Source: a virus
Reading direction: 5' to 3' (one strand)
Length of the DNA stretch: 24,285 nucleotides
Virus record (IMG/VR): IMGVR_UViG_3300014914_000039
Coordinates: 1 to 24,285 of that record
A model generated the notes under the pieces. The model searched no databases and was not told the origin of the DNA. It worked only from the letters and a program-made list of their open reading frames with translations. Shown piece after piece: positions 6,095 to 13,759 of the stretch (within the stretch, counting starts at the first letter, position 1; each line of letters opens with the position of its first letter). Position numbers and translations under genes: made by a program.

Positions 6095-7513
6095 TTATTT
6101 GTTAAATTTTCCATAAGAATTCAACAATTCCTGTTGAATGTCTTCACTTCTTTTTTTATACCAAGGGCTTTGAGATGTTGCCCATGTTTTACAGGCAGCC
6201 ACAGAATTCGCTGCATGGTAAGCCAAAGCCAAAGCCCAAAAGTGATCGGCATGGCCTGTGCTGTCTGTTCGGTCGGCATCGTACCGTATATTACCAGCAG
6301 CGGTGACTATTTTTTGAATACTATGACAAGAATCTCTTAACACAACATATTCAGGGATTATAATAGAAACATCCTCAAATGCTCCTTTGAGCGTTGAGGC
6401 CATAACTTCTTTTGATTGATTTGTAAAGGTAACACCTTCAACTCGAACTTCACCATATAATTCTTGCATATCCTCAGTGATAGGGATTCCCATTCCTGTT
6501 TGGTCAGTACACATACGGCGAATGTTATGGATTTTAAGGAACTCTCCAACGGTTCTTTTTTGCACTGGTGTTTTAACTTTTTCCATTTCATGAATGTGGC
6601 GAACAATGTATTGAAGTCCAATTTTTTCCAAAACGATAACAACAGAAAAATCTCGTTTTCTAGCGATATCCCAGCCAGCAAACAAAGCACCATCATAGTT
6701 TTTGAGCTGTTCAAGTGACAAAAGAAGATCTTGTTTTTCACATTGCATTATAACTTCATAAGTAAGGTATGCGGTTGTGGCATCGCGAGGATTACAGCAG
6801 TAGTCTTCTTGCCAGATGTCTTCGTCACGGCAGTCACGGCGTTCTTTTTCAAGCCATTCCTGTCGTTCTTTTTCAGTTGTTGTGTGGCCAAAAATTTTAT
6901 CAACAAGGCCATCAGCAACGGCTCTATGAATATCTATTGTGTGAATTGACCAACCTGTTTTACCGTCTTTTGTATCTTGAACAAATTGATAAAATAGAGT
7001 TTTTAAACCTTTGTGTGTTGATAGCATTCTGATAGGATAACCCCACATGGCTGCTGGTTTTGCACCTGACCACATTTGTTTTTGGCTATTATGAAGCGCC
7101 ATTTCATCCCAAACTATTTTACCACCTTTTGAGTTGAATGCTGTCGGTGCACTTGTCAAAGCATGTATTTTTCCGCCATTATCATATTCTATAACGCGGG
7201 CTTTAATCCCCTTGTCTTCGTCAACAACTTGTGTGCCCAAGTCATGTGCAGCGACATTATGGATTTTTGACCATTTACCACAATAGTCGATATATTCCTT
7301 ACCAGCAAGTTCATCTTTAGAAGAGAAATAAACATCTTTTACAGGCCTTCCATGAGTATATTGTTTTTCCTTAATGATATCGTCAACATCCTCAAAAGAT
7401 TGCATATAAGTTCCACCTATACGTCGAGACTTTTCAGCAATTTTTATAAGACTGTCATCTTCTATGTATTCCTTTTGATAATTTAAAAAGTAAGAGTTTA
7501 AGATATCTAACAT
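6095..7513 (-). CDS. Terminase large subunit (Mu gp28-like)
   Basis: 472 residues, ATPase plus nuclease that packages DNA by the headful mechanism and, in Mu, cuts flanking host DNA. Visible: a Walker A variant EKSRRIGGTY (27-36), Walker B GGKIVWDEMALH (130-141; D136, E137), a coupling motif STHKG (165-169), then the RNase H-like nuclease with acidic residues D282 in AGWDIARKRDFS, D337 in CTDQTGMGIP and D423 in HADHFWALALAYHA. All catalytic positions appear intact. The start has only a weak ribosome binding site and lies 6 bases after the stop of the small subunit gene, suggesting coupled translation. Confidence 0.95.
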   Translation of the reverse strand: MLDILNSYFLNYQKEYIEDDSLIKIAEKSRRIGGTYMQSFEDVDDIIKEKQYTHGRPVKDVYFSSKDELAGKEYIDYCGKWSKIHNVAAHDLGTQVVDEDKGIKARVIEYDNGGKIHALTSAPTAFNSKGGKIVWDEMALHNSQKQMWSGAKPAAMWGYPIRMLSTHKGLKTLFYQFVQDTKDGKTGWSIHTIDIHRAVADGLVDKIFGHTTTEKERQEWLEKERRDCRDEDIWQEDYCCNPRDATTAYLTYEVIMQCEKQDLLLSLEQLKNYDGALFAGWDIARKRDFSVVIVLEKIGLQYIVRHIHEMEKVKTPVQKRTVGEFLKIHNIRRMCTDQTGMGIPITEDMQELYGEVRVEGVTFTNQSKEVMASTLKGAFEDVSIIIPEYVVLRDSCHSIQKIVTAAGNIRYDADRTDSTGHADHFWALALAYHAANSVAACKTWATSQSPWYKKRSEDIQQELLNSYGKFNK

Positions 7514-7519
7514 AATTTT

Positions 7520-7951
7520 TTAGCTGTTTAAAATTTCATGGACACGATTTGAAATTTCATCACCTGAAACTTTGACAGTCCCCAGTTTTTCCTCTTTGAT
7601 TTTTGATTCATAGTCTTTTGTTTTAGGAAGCTGTCCAAGTAAGCGAGTCATTGAATTGATACGAGATTCAATTCTTTTATCCTGTTCTTCGTCGCCATAG
7701 CCTCCGTCAATGAGCCTATCCATTTCAAGACTTATTAATTTCATTAATTTACGCGCGAAATTATAGAGATCTTCGTGAAACTCAGTTTTTGTTTTAAGAT
7801 AGGCCGTTCGCTTTTGCTCCCAATTACCATCTGCTTTCCAAAGACGAACGGTCTTTTCGGCAATACTCAATTCACTGGCAATGGAGTCAATTGTGTATTG
7901 CTGAACAATGTAGAGCTTTTCAGCAATTGGTGCAAGGAAAGTTTTTTTCAT
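7520..7951 (-). CDS. Terminase small subunit-like DNA-binding protein (Mu gp27 position, DUF1804-like)
   Basis: 143 residues. Residues about 18-48 form a helix-turn-helix (TIDSIASELSIAEKTVRLWK followed by ADGNW), the pattern of phage small terminases that recognise the packaging site. The remainder is helical and charged, with residues 75-110 likely an oligomerisation region. Its ATG overlaps the stop of the upstream coiled-coil gene by four bases (ATGA) and it directly precedes the large terminase gene, as in Mu-like phages. Confidence 0.85.
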   Translation of the reverse strand: MKKTFLAPIAEKLYIVQQYTIDSIASELSIAEKTVRLWKADGNWEQKRTAYLKTKTEFHEDLYNFARKLMKLISLEMDRLIDGGYGDEEQDKRIESRINSMTRLLGQLPKTKDYESKIKEEKLGTVKVSGDEISNRVHEILNS

Positions 7952-8193
7952 GAAAGATCCTCTTGAATTTCTTTGATTTTATTTTTGAGTTTTCTAAGTT
8001 CCAGCACATCATTTTTCATAGAATTCATTTCAGCAGAGGCTTGTTTTACTTTGATTTTTTCGAGATTATCTTCATAGGGATCAAGGAGATTTCTCACTGA
8101 TGCGATGTTTGCAGAAATCATTACTTCGAGTTCAGCAGCTTTATGTTCATATTGAGCCAATTTTCCTCTGTATTTGAGCATTTCATCATTCAT
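7948..8193 (-). CDS. Small coiled-coil protein of the packaging operon, unknown function
   Basis: 81 residues from the ATG at 8193, chosen because AAGGGGA lies 7 bases upstream and the ATG overlaps the previous stop as ATGA; the longer frame up to 8229 runs through a repeat. The protein is almost entirely charged helix (KYRGKLAQYEHKAAELEVMI, NDVLELRKLKNKIKEIQE). It occupies the place of Mu gp26, whose role is unclear. No catalytic motif is visible. Confidence 0.7.
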   Translation of the reverse strand: MNDEMLKYRGKLAQYEHKAAELEVMISANIASVRNLLDPYEDNLEKIKVKQASAEMNSMKNDVLELRKLKNKIKEIQEDLS

Positions 8194-8603
8194 TTGGTTT
8201 TCCCCTTGTTTAAAGAAGGTTGACCACATAGGGTCAACCCTACAATTTGATTTATGTTGTTTAATTTTTCATTCATTTTTGCCATGTTTGCGGTTTGCAT
8301 TTCTAATGCTGCTGTGGTTCTTTCCTGGAGTTTAAAAACTCTTTCCAGTGCTTTTTCGTGTGATTCAATAAGCTTTGTGTTTTGTTCTCTGAAAATTTTA
8401 AGAGCATTGTCTTGTATAGTTTTATTAGTATCGATCATACTATTCCATTTTTTGAGATGCTCAGCTCTATCTTCATCATTCTTTGATTTTAAATCTGCCA
8501 TTGCTTTTTTAGCAATGAAATAAATAAGAATAAATAAGGATGGAATACCAATCACAGGGTATAAACTTGTAAAGCTTGCAATTTCAGACAAAAAAACCTC
8601 CAT
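8190..8603 (-). CDS. Membrane-anchored coiled-coil protein (DUF2730/Mu gp25-like position)
   Basis: 137 residues: an N-terminal hydrophobic segment (residues about 14-31, PVIGIPSLFILIYFIAKK) followed by a long charged coiled coil (33-120). In Mu-like phages a TM-plus-coiled-coil protein (gp25/DUF2730) stands just before the terminase genes; a spanin- or holin-like lysis role is an alternative. The C-terminal residues IVGLTLCGQPSLNKG are encoded by the GGTTGACC-type palindrome at 8218-8243, so the last 15 residues or so appear to come from a repeat insertion. First gene of the leftward operon. Confidence 0.65.
   Translation of the reverse strand: MEVFLSEIASFTSLYPVIGIPSLFILIYFIAKKAMADLKSKNDEDRAEHLKKWNSMIDTNKTIQDNALKIFREQNTKLIESHEKALERVFKLQERTTAALEMQTANMAKMNEKLNNINQIVGLTLCGQPSLNKGKTK
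8218..8243. repeat. GGTTGACC-type palindrome inside coding sequence
   Basis: Perfect 8-bp arms GGTTGACC and GGTCAACC separated by 6 bases, with CTAC at one end. Read on the - strand it supplies the codons for about V-G-L-T-L-C-G-Q-P of the membrane/coiled-coil protein. It resembles the intergenic copy at 6064-6088. Confidence 0.7.
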
Positions 8604-8806
8604 TAAAAAGAATAATTGGCAACCACAAGGGAAGCCTTCACATTATCAAAGATACAACCAAAAACTATTCAAAAAATTTTATCATTTGATAAAAGTTTTT
8701 GAATAGTATTGTGGTTTATATTTGGTACAGATGTGAAATTTTTATGTTACAAAAAAATGAATTGGGAATTTGATTTAAAAATTTAATAAAAAACAAGGGT
8801 GACAAA
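8604..8806. promoter_or_regulatory. Divergent late promoter region with 44-bp palindrome at 8664-8707
   Basis: The only gap between the leftward head operon and the rightward capsid/tail operon, so both must be initiated here. Its centre is a near-perfect palindrome: arm ACTATTCAAAAA-x-TTTTATCA on each side of a 2-base TT centre, with 20 of 21 pairs complementary. No convincing -35 boxes are seen, as expected for activator-dependent late promoters. Whether the palindrome binds the Mor-type activator or another factor is unknown. Confidence 0.6.
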
Positions 8807-10024
8807 ATGAAAATTAAATGGTTTGACTTATTAAGAACAGGCAAATTTAAAACTCTAAAAGGTGAAGATGTTGAAATTACAGAACAAGACTTGTCTGATA
8901 TTGAAACAAATTACAACCCTGATGAGTTCAGCGCTCCTATGACTCTTGGTCATCCTAAAGACCAAAAAGAGCCTGCGTATGGGTGGATTGCAACTGTAAA
9001 AAAGTTTGGGAACAAACTTTGTTTTGCTCCCGGTCAGGTTGTAAAAGAGTTTGCTGAAGCTGTCAACAAAGGAATGTTCCCTAAAGTTTCAGCTGGTATT
9101 GAAAATGCTGATAATGGAACAAAAGCATTAAATCATGTAGCTTTTTTAGGTGCCTGGAAACCAGCAGTTTCCGGTCTGGCAAAAATTGAAGGGCTTGATT
9201 TTGCAAGTCAGAAAGATGCATTATGCATTGAGTTTGCTGACTGGAATAAAGAAAAACTTGAGTTTGCTATTGCTGATTATGATTTGAGTTACAAGTTTGA
9301 GACTATTGGCGAGCTGCTTAGTGGTATTCGCGATTTTATTATTGATAAATATGACACGCAAACAGCGGACACTGTTCTTGCATCCTGGCAGATTGACCAG
9401 GTGAAAAAGAAATTGATTGAAAATTCTTCAACTGATAATTTTGCAGAAAAACAAACAAGAGAGACGCAAAATCTTGCGTCTCTACAGGGCAATGGCAATG
9501 ATGATAATGTCGAAAAGTTGAAAAATGAAATCAAGGAATTTGCGTTAAAGACGCAAAATCTTGCGTCTCTACTTAAAACTGAAACAGAACTGAAAAACAA
9601 GGCTCTTTTTAAGGTTTCGGAGATGGAAAGTAAGGCAAAAGAAGCAATTACAGCAAGGGCTCGGTTTGAATTTTCATCATGGGCAAATTCCATGGTTGAA
9701 CAAAATAAACTTTATCCAAACAAAGTTGATGACACGGTTAACCGATTGATGTTTTTTGCTTCTAATAAAATCACAGAGTTTTCAACTGATTTCTCAACAG
9801 ATGAAATTGTTGAGTATAAATCAAAAATTGAAAACAATGAATCAACAGATTTGACTACAGAAGTTGCGAGAAAAGGCAAAGGAGAAAAAGGCGTGGCTAG
9901 TGCCATTGAGCTTGCTGCATATGCGAACAAACACATTACTGAAATGGCTACTCAAGGGACAACCGTTGGAGTTGCTCAGGCAGTTGAGTTTGTACAGAAT
10001 AATTTGGAAAAATTTCAAAAGTAG
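8807..10024 (+). CDS. Prohead protease/scaffold (Mu I-like) carrying two repeat-derived inserts
   Basis: 405 residues. The N-terminal 130 residues match the Mu I protease family: GHPKDQKEPAYGW (48-60, H49), FPKVSAGI (91-98, S95) and ALNHVAFLGAWKPAVSGL (107-124, H110), giving a Ser/His constellation. The C-terminal half is helical and charged and would be the scaffold (the Z product in Mu starts internally). Two 28-nt palindromes are read in frame at residues about 218-226 (ETQNLASL) and 246-255 (KTQNLASL), and the TAG stop lies inside a third palindrome (10021-10048). ATG preceded by AAGGGTG; first gene of the rightward operon. Confidence 0.9.
   Translation: MKIKWFDLLRTGKFKTLKGEDVEITEQDLSDIETNYNPDEFSAPMTLGHPKDQKEPAYGWIATVKKFGNKLCFAPGQVVKEFAEAVNKGMFPKVSAGIENADNGTKALNHVAFLGAWKPAVSGLAKIEGLDFASQKDALCIEFADWNKEKLEFAIADYDLSYKFETIGELLSGIRDFIIDKYDTQTADTVLASWQIDQVKKKLIENSSTDNFAEKQTRETQNLASLQGNGNDDNVEKLKNEIKEFALKTQNLASLLKTETELKNKALFKVSEMESKAKEAITARARFEFSSWANSMVEQNKLYPNKVDDTVNRLMFFASNKITEFSTDFSTDEIVEYKSKIENNESTDLTTEVARKGKGEKGVASAIELAAYANKHITEMATQGTTVGVAQAVEFVQNNLEKFQK
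9458..9485. repeat. GTAGAGACG palindrome, coding copy in protease gene
   Basis: Near-complete copy with centre CAAAATCTTG and right arm GCGTCTCTAC. Read as (R)ETQNLASL on the + strand. Confidence 0.9.
9545..9572. repeat. GTAGAGACG palindrome, second coding copy in protease gene
   Basis: The left arm is decayed at its outer end (TTAAAGACG), the right arm is intact. Read as LKTQNLASL in the same frame as the first copy. Confidence 0.9.
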
Positions 10025-10048
10025 AGACGCAAAACTTTGCGTCTCTAC
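10021..10048. repeat. GTAGAGACG palindrome overlapping the protease stop codon
   Basis: A full 28-nt copy (centre CAAAACTTTG). Bases 10022-10024 (TAG) are the stop codon of the protease/scaffold gene, so the insertion may have set the present C-terminus. Confidence 0.92.
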
Positions 10049-10128
10049 TGTTGAACCGCTATAAATTGCATTAAGCGGGTCTTTTGATAAATAGAAAATA
10101 GTTGTAAATGACAAGTAAAAGGGGTGAA

Positions 10129-10242
10129 ATGAGAGTTTTTTTGATTTTTAAAAACAGTCTGAGTTCCATAGGGGCTGTTTTAAGGTACTTTTTCAAGTTC
10201 AGCCATTCAATCTACCTCTCAAACCCATTTAAAAAGATTTAA
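10129..10242 (+). CDS. Possible 37-residue peptide gene
   Basis: A short frame in the 295-base gap after the protease gene, with AAAAGGGG four bases before ATG. The product, starting MRVFLIFKNSLSS, is hydrophobic and basic. No homolog is recognised and base composition does not distinguish it from non-coding DNA. The rest of this gap holds the palindrome at 10021-10048 and no other recognised element. Confidence 0.2.
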   Translation: MRVFLIFKNSLSSIGAVLRYFFKFSHSIYLSNPFKKI

Positions 10243-10319
10243 AAGGTCTTTTAATGCCTTTTGAAAAAGATTATAAGTTTGTTTCAAATAGAATTTTAAT
10301 AAAACAAGGAGAAATTTAA

Positions 10320-11030
10320 ATGAATCCTCTATTAAACAAAAATTATACTGCTGATGGTGCTGTGGCAAAACACAAAATTGTTAAGTATGGCACTGCTGAC
10401 GGTACGGGTTCGGTGTCATCTTCGTCAACAGATAAGTTTTTTGGTGTGAGTTATGAAATTGATACAGCTGACGGTGATAGACTTGATGTCGTTGAAAATG
10501 GTATTGCGGATGTCCTTTACGGCGGTGTTGTTACAAAGGGCGACTTTCTCACATCAAATGCAAATGGTAACGCTGTAAAAGCAGGCTCTGGAGATCGGGT
10601 TGTTGGTGAGGCAAAAGTTTCTGGTGTCTCTGGCGATATTGGAAAAATCAAGGTCATGCTTTCAAATAAAGACGCAAATGTGCTTAATACTTATGAAGCT
10701 GATGGCGCAGTTGCTGGAAACAGAATTGTAAAACCAAGCACAGCAGCTGGAACAATTGCTCAGGCAAGCGCGGCAACTGACTTGTTAACTGGTGTTAGTG
10801 ATGCGGATGGTGCTGCTGATGAAGCTGATTGTGTTGTTGTTGAAACTGGTATAGCTCCAGTCGAATACGGCGGGACTGTTACAAAAGGAAACTTTCTAAC
10901 AGCAGACGCAAACGGAAAAGCCATCACGGCATCAACTGCGGAAAGAGTAATTGGCACAGCAATGGTTTCCGGTGTTGATGGTGATGTTGGCAGTGTGAAA
11001 ATTAATCCGTTCTTTCTTACAATTGCTTAA
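10320..11030 (+). CDS. Head decoration-like protein with duplicated domain (DUF2190-like)
   Basis: 236 residues with AAGGAG before ATG. It consists of two tandem copies of a roughly 115-residue beta-rich domain: YTADGAVAKHKIVKYG (9-24) aligns with YEADGAVAGNRIVKPS; YGGVVTKGDFLTSNANG with YGGTVTKGNFLTADANG; and VVGEAKVSGVSGDIGKIKV with VIGTAMVSGVDGDVGSVKI. The sequence style fits the DUF2190 family, small capsid-associated proteins encoded beside the major capsid gene. The duplication may let one chain fill two capsid sites (inference). The position between protease and capsid genes supports a structural role. Confidence 0.75.
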   Translation: MNPLLNKNYTADGAVAKHKIVKYGTADGTGSVSSSSTDKFFGVSYEIDTADGDRLDVVENGIADVLYGGVVTKGDFLTSNANGNAVKAGSGDRVVGEAKVSGVSGDIGKIKVMLSNKDANVLNTYEADGAVAGNRIVKPSTAAGTIAQASAATDLLTGVSDADGAADEADCVVVETGIAPVEYGGTVTKGNFLTADANGKAITASTAERVIGTAMVSGVDGDVGSVKINPFFLTIA

Positions 11031-11093
11031 TTAATTTATTGGAAAAGCTAAGATCATGTTAAGTGTGTTGCCATAATTGTTGAAATATTGACC

Positions 11094-11121
11094 GTAGAGA
11101 CGCAAGATTTTGCGTCTCTAC
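11094..11121. repeat. GTAGAGACG palindrome, intergenic copy before capsid gene
   Basis: An intact 28-nt copy (centre CAAGATTTTG) in the 143-base gap between decoration and capsid genes. Confidence 0.95.
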
Positions 11122-11173
11122 ATAAAATTTACAGAAAATAAAAAATATTAATTTTAAATACGGAGAATAAAAT

Positions 11174-12100
11174 ATGAAAGCTCCTTTCCCAATTGACCCT
11201 GTTCTTGTTGCGATAATGGTTGCATACAAGAACACAAAGTTAATTGCTGACGATGTTCTTTTTAGAGTACCAGTTGGCAAGCAAGAATTCAAATACTGGA
11301 ATATCCCAAAAGGGCAAAATTTTACTATTCCAGACACTAAGGTAGGGCGTGCAAGTAAGCCTAATCAAGTAACATTCAATGCGACAGAAGAGACAGACTC
11401 AACTGTTGACTATGCTCTTGATGATCCAATTCCAAACGCGGACATTGAAAACGCACCGTCAAACTTCAATCCTGTTAATATGGCTGTTCAGGGGATTGCG
11501 AACCTAATTGCATTAGATAGAGAAGTTAGAACGGCGAACCTTGTTTTTAATGCTGCCAATTATGCTACAGCAAATAAAATTCAGTTGAGTGGTAATGCTC
11601 AATTTAGTGATTTTACAAACTCCGATCCTATTGGTGTTATTATGGCAGGGCTTGATGCTTGTGTTATGAGACCAAATGAAATGACGATCGGTCGTTTAGT
11701 TTTTTCAAAATTAAGTCAACACCCGGATATTAACAAGGCCACAAAAGGCAATAGTGGAGACACAGGAATCGCACGGAGACAGCAAATTGCTGAGCTTTTT
11801 GAACTTGACGCTGTTCATGTCGGTGAAGCTTTTGTTAATACGGCAAAACCAGGTCAGACCGTTTCATTGAATCGAGCATGGGGAAAACATATTTCATTAC
11901 AATATGTTGATCGTACTGCGAATACTCGTGGAGGTACCACTTTTGGTTATACTGCACAGTTTGGAGATCCAATTGCTGGAAAATGGGAAAACAAAAACAT
12001 TGGTATGCGTGGTGGTCAAATGACTCGCGCGGGTGAAAGTGTCAAAGAATTAATCGTTGCAAATGACCTTGGTTATTTCATCGAAGACGCTATTGCTTAG
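11174..12100 (+). CDS. Major capsid protein (Mu T position)
   Basis: 308 residues, close to the length of Mu T (about 305). GGAGA lies about 7 bases before the ATG. Segments typical of this phage capsid group are VPVGKQEFKYWNIPKGQNFT, IPDTKVGRASKPNQV, FNATEETDSTVDYALDDPIP, and the C-terminal RGGTTFGYTAQFGDPIAGK. It follows the protease/scaffold and decoration genes as in Mu-like modules. It would form the icosahedral shell with the HK97-type fold (inferred from family). No N-terminal extension is seen, consistent with a separate scaffold. Sequence similarity seems closer to non-Mu members of the transposable-phage capsid group than to Mu T itself. Confidence 0.85.
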   Translation: MKAPFPIDPVLVAIMVAYKNTKLIADDVLFRVPVGKQEFKYWNIPKGQNFTIPDTKVGRASKPNQVTFNATEETDSTVDYALDDPIPNADIENAPSNFNPVNMAVQGIANLIALDREVRTANLVFNAANYATANKIQLSGNAQFSDFTNSDPIGVIMAGLDACVMRPNEMTIGRLVFSKLSQHPDINKATKGNSGDTGIARRQQIAELFELDAVHVGEAFVNTAKPGQTVSLNRAWGKHISLQYVDRTANTRGGTTFGYTAQFGDPIAGKWENKNIGMRGGQMTRAGESVKELIVANDLGYFIEDAIA

Positions 12101-12232
12101 TAATTAGTTTCTGTTCAGAATACAAAAAAAATTATCTCAAACCGATCATTGAGCTTGCCGAAATGGCGTTTTTAGGTCGAATCCGTGGCACTTCGACAAG
12201 CTCAGTGACCGATTCTGAACAGAAACTAATTA
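12101..12232. repeat. 132-bp MITE-like inverted-repeat element
   Basis: Perfect 21-bp terminal inverted repeats (12101-12121, beginning TAATTAGTTTCTG, and 12212-12232) enclose a second imperfect stem: TGAGCTTGCCGAAATG on the left pairs with CACTTCGACAAGCTCA on the right. The whole segment can fold into one long hairpin. It begins at the base after the capsid stop codon and has no coding frame. The GACAAGCTCAGTGACCG motif is a widespread bacterial intergenic repeat. A non-autonomous transposable element or a processed hairpin are both possible. Confidence 0.75.
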
Positions 12233-12286
12233 GAAAAATCGTTAATTGACATAAAACGATGTCCTTTTTGAGTTAAGATTGATTAA

Positions 12287-12316
12287 CCTGGTCAATTACC
12301 ATTGTGATTGACCAGG
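12287..12316. repeat. 10-bp perfect inverted repeat, possible terminator or operator
   Basis: CCTGGTCAAT and ATTGACCAGG flank a 10-base loop. No T-run follows, so termination is not strongly supported. It lies in the 254-base gap between capsid and completion genes that also contains the MITE-like element. Confidence 0.5.
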
Positions 12317-12354
12317 CAATTAAACAAAAAAAACTAACAGAAAGTTAAAAAAAA

Positions 12355-12672
12355 ATGGCAAAGAAAAAAACGGCTGCTGAAATTGCAGCTGAAAAAAAAG
12401 CTGCTGAAATTGCAGCTGAAAAAAAAGCTGCTGAAATTGCAGCTGAAAAAAAAGCTGCTCAAGAAAAGAAAAACAAAGAGTTCAAAGATTCACTGAAAAA
12501 AAACAATGAAGGAATCTACAAAGGTTTAACGTCAAACGAAGTAAAAGTAAAGTTTCATAAAAATGTTCTTCACAATGAAACTTTGTATGAAGCTGGCAAA
12601 GAGTATTCTTTTGAAGCTGCCGAGCTTGCTCTTATCAAAAATAACAAAACCTTTAAACCTGTTGAAGAATAA
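12355..12672 (+). CDS. Mu gp35-like small head protein with repeated N-terminal helix
   Basis: 105 residues. The N-terminus is a Lys/Ala-rich helix made of three exact 9-residue repeats AAEIAAEKK (12373-12453, 27-bp units), followed by another charged stretch. The C-terminal 45 residues (VKVKFHKNVLHNETLYEAGK, then ELALIKNNKTFKP) have the pattern of the short C-terminal domain of Mu gp35-like proteins encoded between capsid and gp36. The role in Mu is not established. The start is ATG in an A-run with no clear ribosome binding site; AAAGTTAAA precedes it. Confidence 0.6.
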   Translation: MAKKKTAAEIAAEKKAAEIAAEKKAAEIAAEKKAAQEKKNKEFKDSLKKNNEGIYKGLTSNEVKVKFHKNVLHNETLYEAGKEYSFEAAELALIKNNKTFKPVEE

Positions 12673-12696
12673 AAGCCGCGAAAGGCGTATTAATAG

Positions 12697-13134
12697 ATGT
12701 ATAGTGCATTAGACGATTTAATCTCCTTAATTCCTGAAGAACGACTTCTTCAGTTAACCGATGATGAGCAGGAAGGTGAGTTTATTATTTCACCACCTAA
12801 TGCACCATACTCAAAGATTGTTGCTGCGATTGAGGATGCTGACACAATAATTGATAGTTTTCTCGTTGAAAATTACGAAGTTCCTTTTACCACAATCATC
12901 CCGAAATTAGTAACACAAATCAGTACTAATTTAGCAATTTACACATTATATACCCGTTCTCATGATCTGGATGCTCCAAAAGGTATTGTCATGAGGTATG
13001 AAAATTATATGAAGATTTTAGAGAAAATACAAAGCAAAGAAATTAAATTTCCCGAACTTGTAATAAATGATAATTTTTTCAAATCAAGTAAAACAGCAAA
13101 TGATGTCAATTTTGGAAATTTGGAATCATATTAA
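12697..13134 (+). CDS. Head-tail connector protein (Mu gp36-like, DUF1320)
   Basis: 145 residues. MYSALDDLISLIPEERLLQL at the start and KIVAAIEDADTIIDSFLVENYEVPF (in two halves) followed by PKLVTQISTNLAIYTLYTR match the DUF1320/gp6-like connector family, all-helical proteins that join the portal and tail completion proteins. It is followed by the gp37-type gene with a one-base overlap (TAATG), as in Mu order. No anomalies. Confidence 0.9.
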   Translation: MYSALDDLISLIPEERLLQLTDDEQEGEFIISPPNAPYSKIVAAIEDADTIIDSFLVENYEVPFTTIIPKLVTQISTNLAIYTLYTRSHDLDAPKGIVMRYENYMKILEKIQSKEIKFPELVINDNFFKSSKTANDVNFGNLESY

Positions 13135-13712
13135 TGAGTAATTTTAATATAATAAACGATTTTGAAAATGCAATTCTTGCTTTTATTTCAAGCATGAAAC
13201 AGCCAGGCAATGAAAGCAGTCCGCTTTTTAACATTGTGGAATTCAGTGTTGACATTTCAAAGATTAGGCCAAAAAGATGGCCTTCAATAATGATTGCCAC
13301 AGACCCTGTTGAATTTGAAAAGGGGAATATATTAAGTGGAAACTTAAGAAGCCTTAGTTTTAAACCAACAACTCATATGATTGTTTTGTATAGGAATGAA
13401 TCTGCTGTAAGAAAAGAAAAATTCAGAAGGCATAATACTTATCCAATAGTATTAGCACTGGTAAAACATATTGACGGTAATAAATTCGGTTTAGATATTG
13501 ACTCTGTAAAAGTGATTTCAGTAAAAGAAATCATAACGGAAGAAACAACAGAGCGAGATATAATCGCTTTTGACATTGCTTTTACATGGAAAACTGAAAT
13601 TGAAGGCAATGAAGACGAATACGAAGATTTACTCGTCATAGCAAATAAATACTTTGTTGTTGACGGTGAAGAGAGTACAGAAATAGTTGAAGACATTGTT
13701 GACGTCTCTTAA
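13134..13712 (+). CDS. Tail terminator/completion protein (Mu gp37-like, DUF1834)
   Basis: 192 residues. INDFENAILAFISS at the N-terminus, the central MIVLYRNESAVRKEKFRRHN segment and the VLALVKHIDGNKFGLDIDSV region match the gp37/DUF1834 family, thought to cap the tail tube before joining the head. Start chosen because ATG overlaps the previous TAA by one base. The C-terminal 25 residues are strongly acidic. Confidence 0.85.
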   Translation: MSNFNIINDFENAILAFISSMKQPGNESSPLFNIVEFSVDISKIRPKRWPSIMIATDPVEFEKGNILSGNLRSLSFKPTTHMIVLYRNESAVRKEKFRRHNTYPIVLALVKHIDGNKFGLDIDSVKVISVKEIITEETTERDIIAFDIAFTWKTEIEGNEDEYEDLLVIANKYFVVDGEESTEIVEDIVDVS

Positions 13713-13759
13713 TAATAGAAAATTAACAAAATTCCATTTTTTGATGGGAGTATAAATAT

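Noticed and set aside
12101-12232. Insertion sequence
   Set aside because: There is no transposase frame in the 132 bases; only the inverted-repeat structure supports a MITE-like label.
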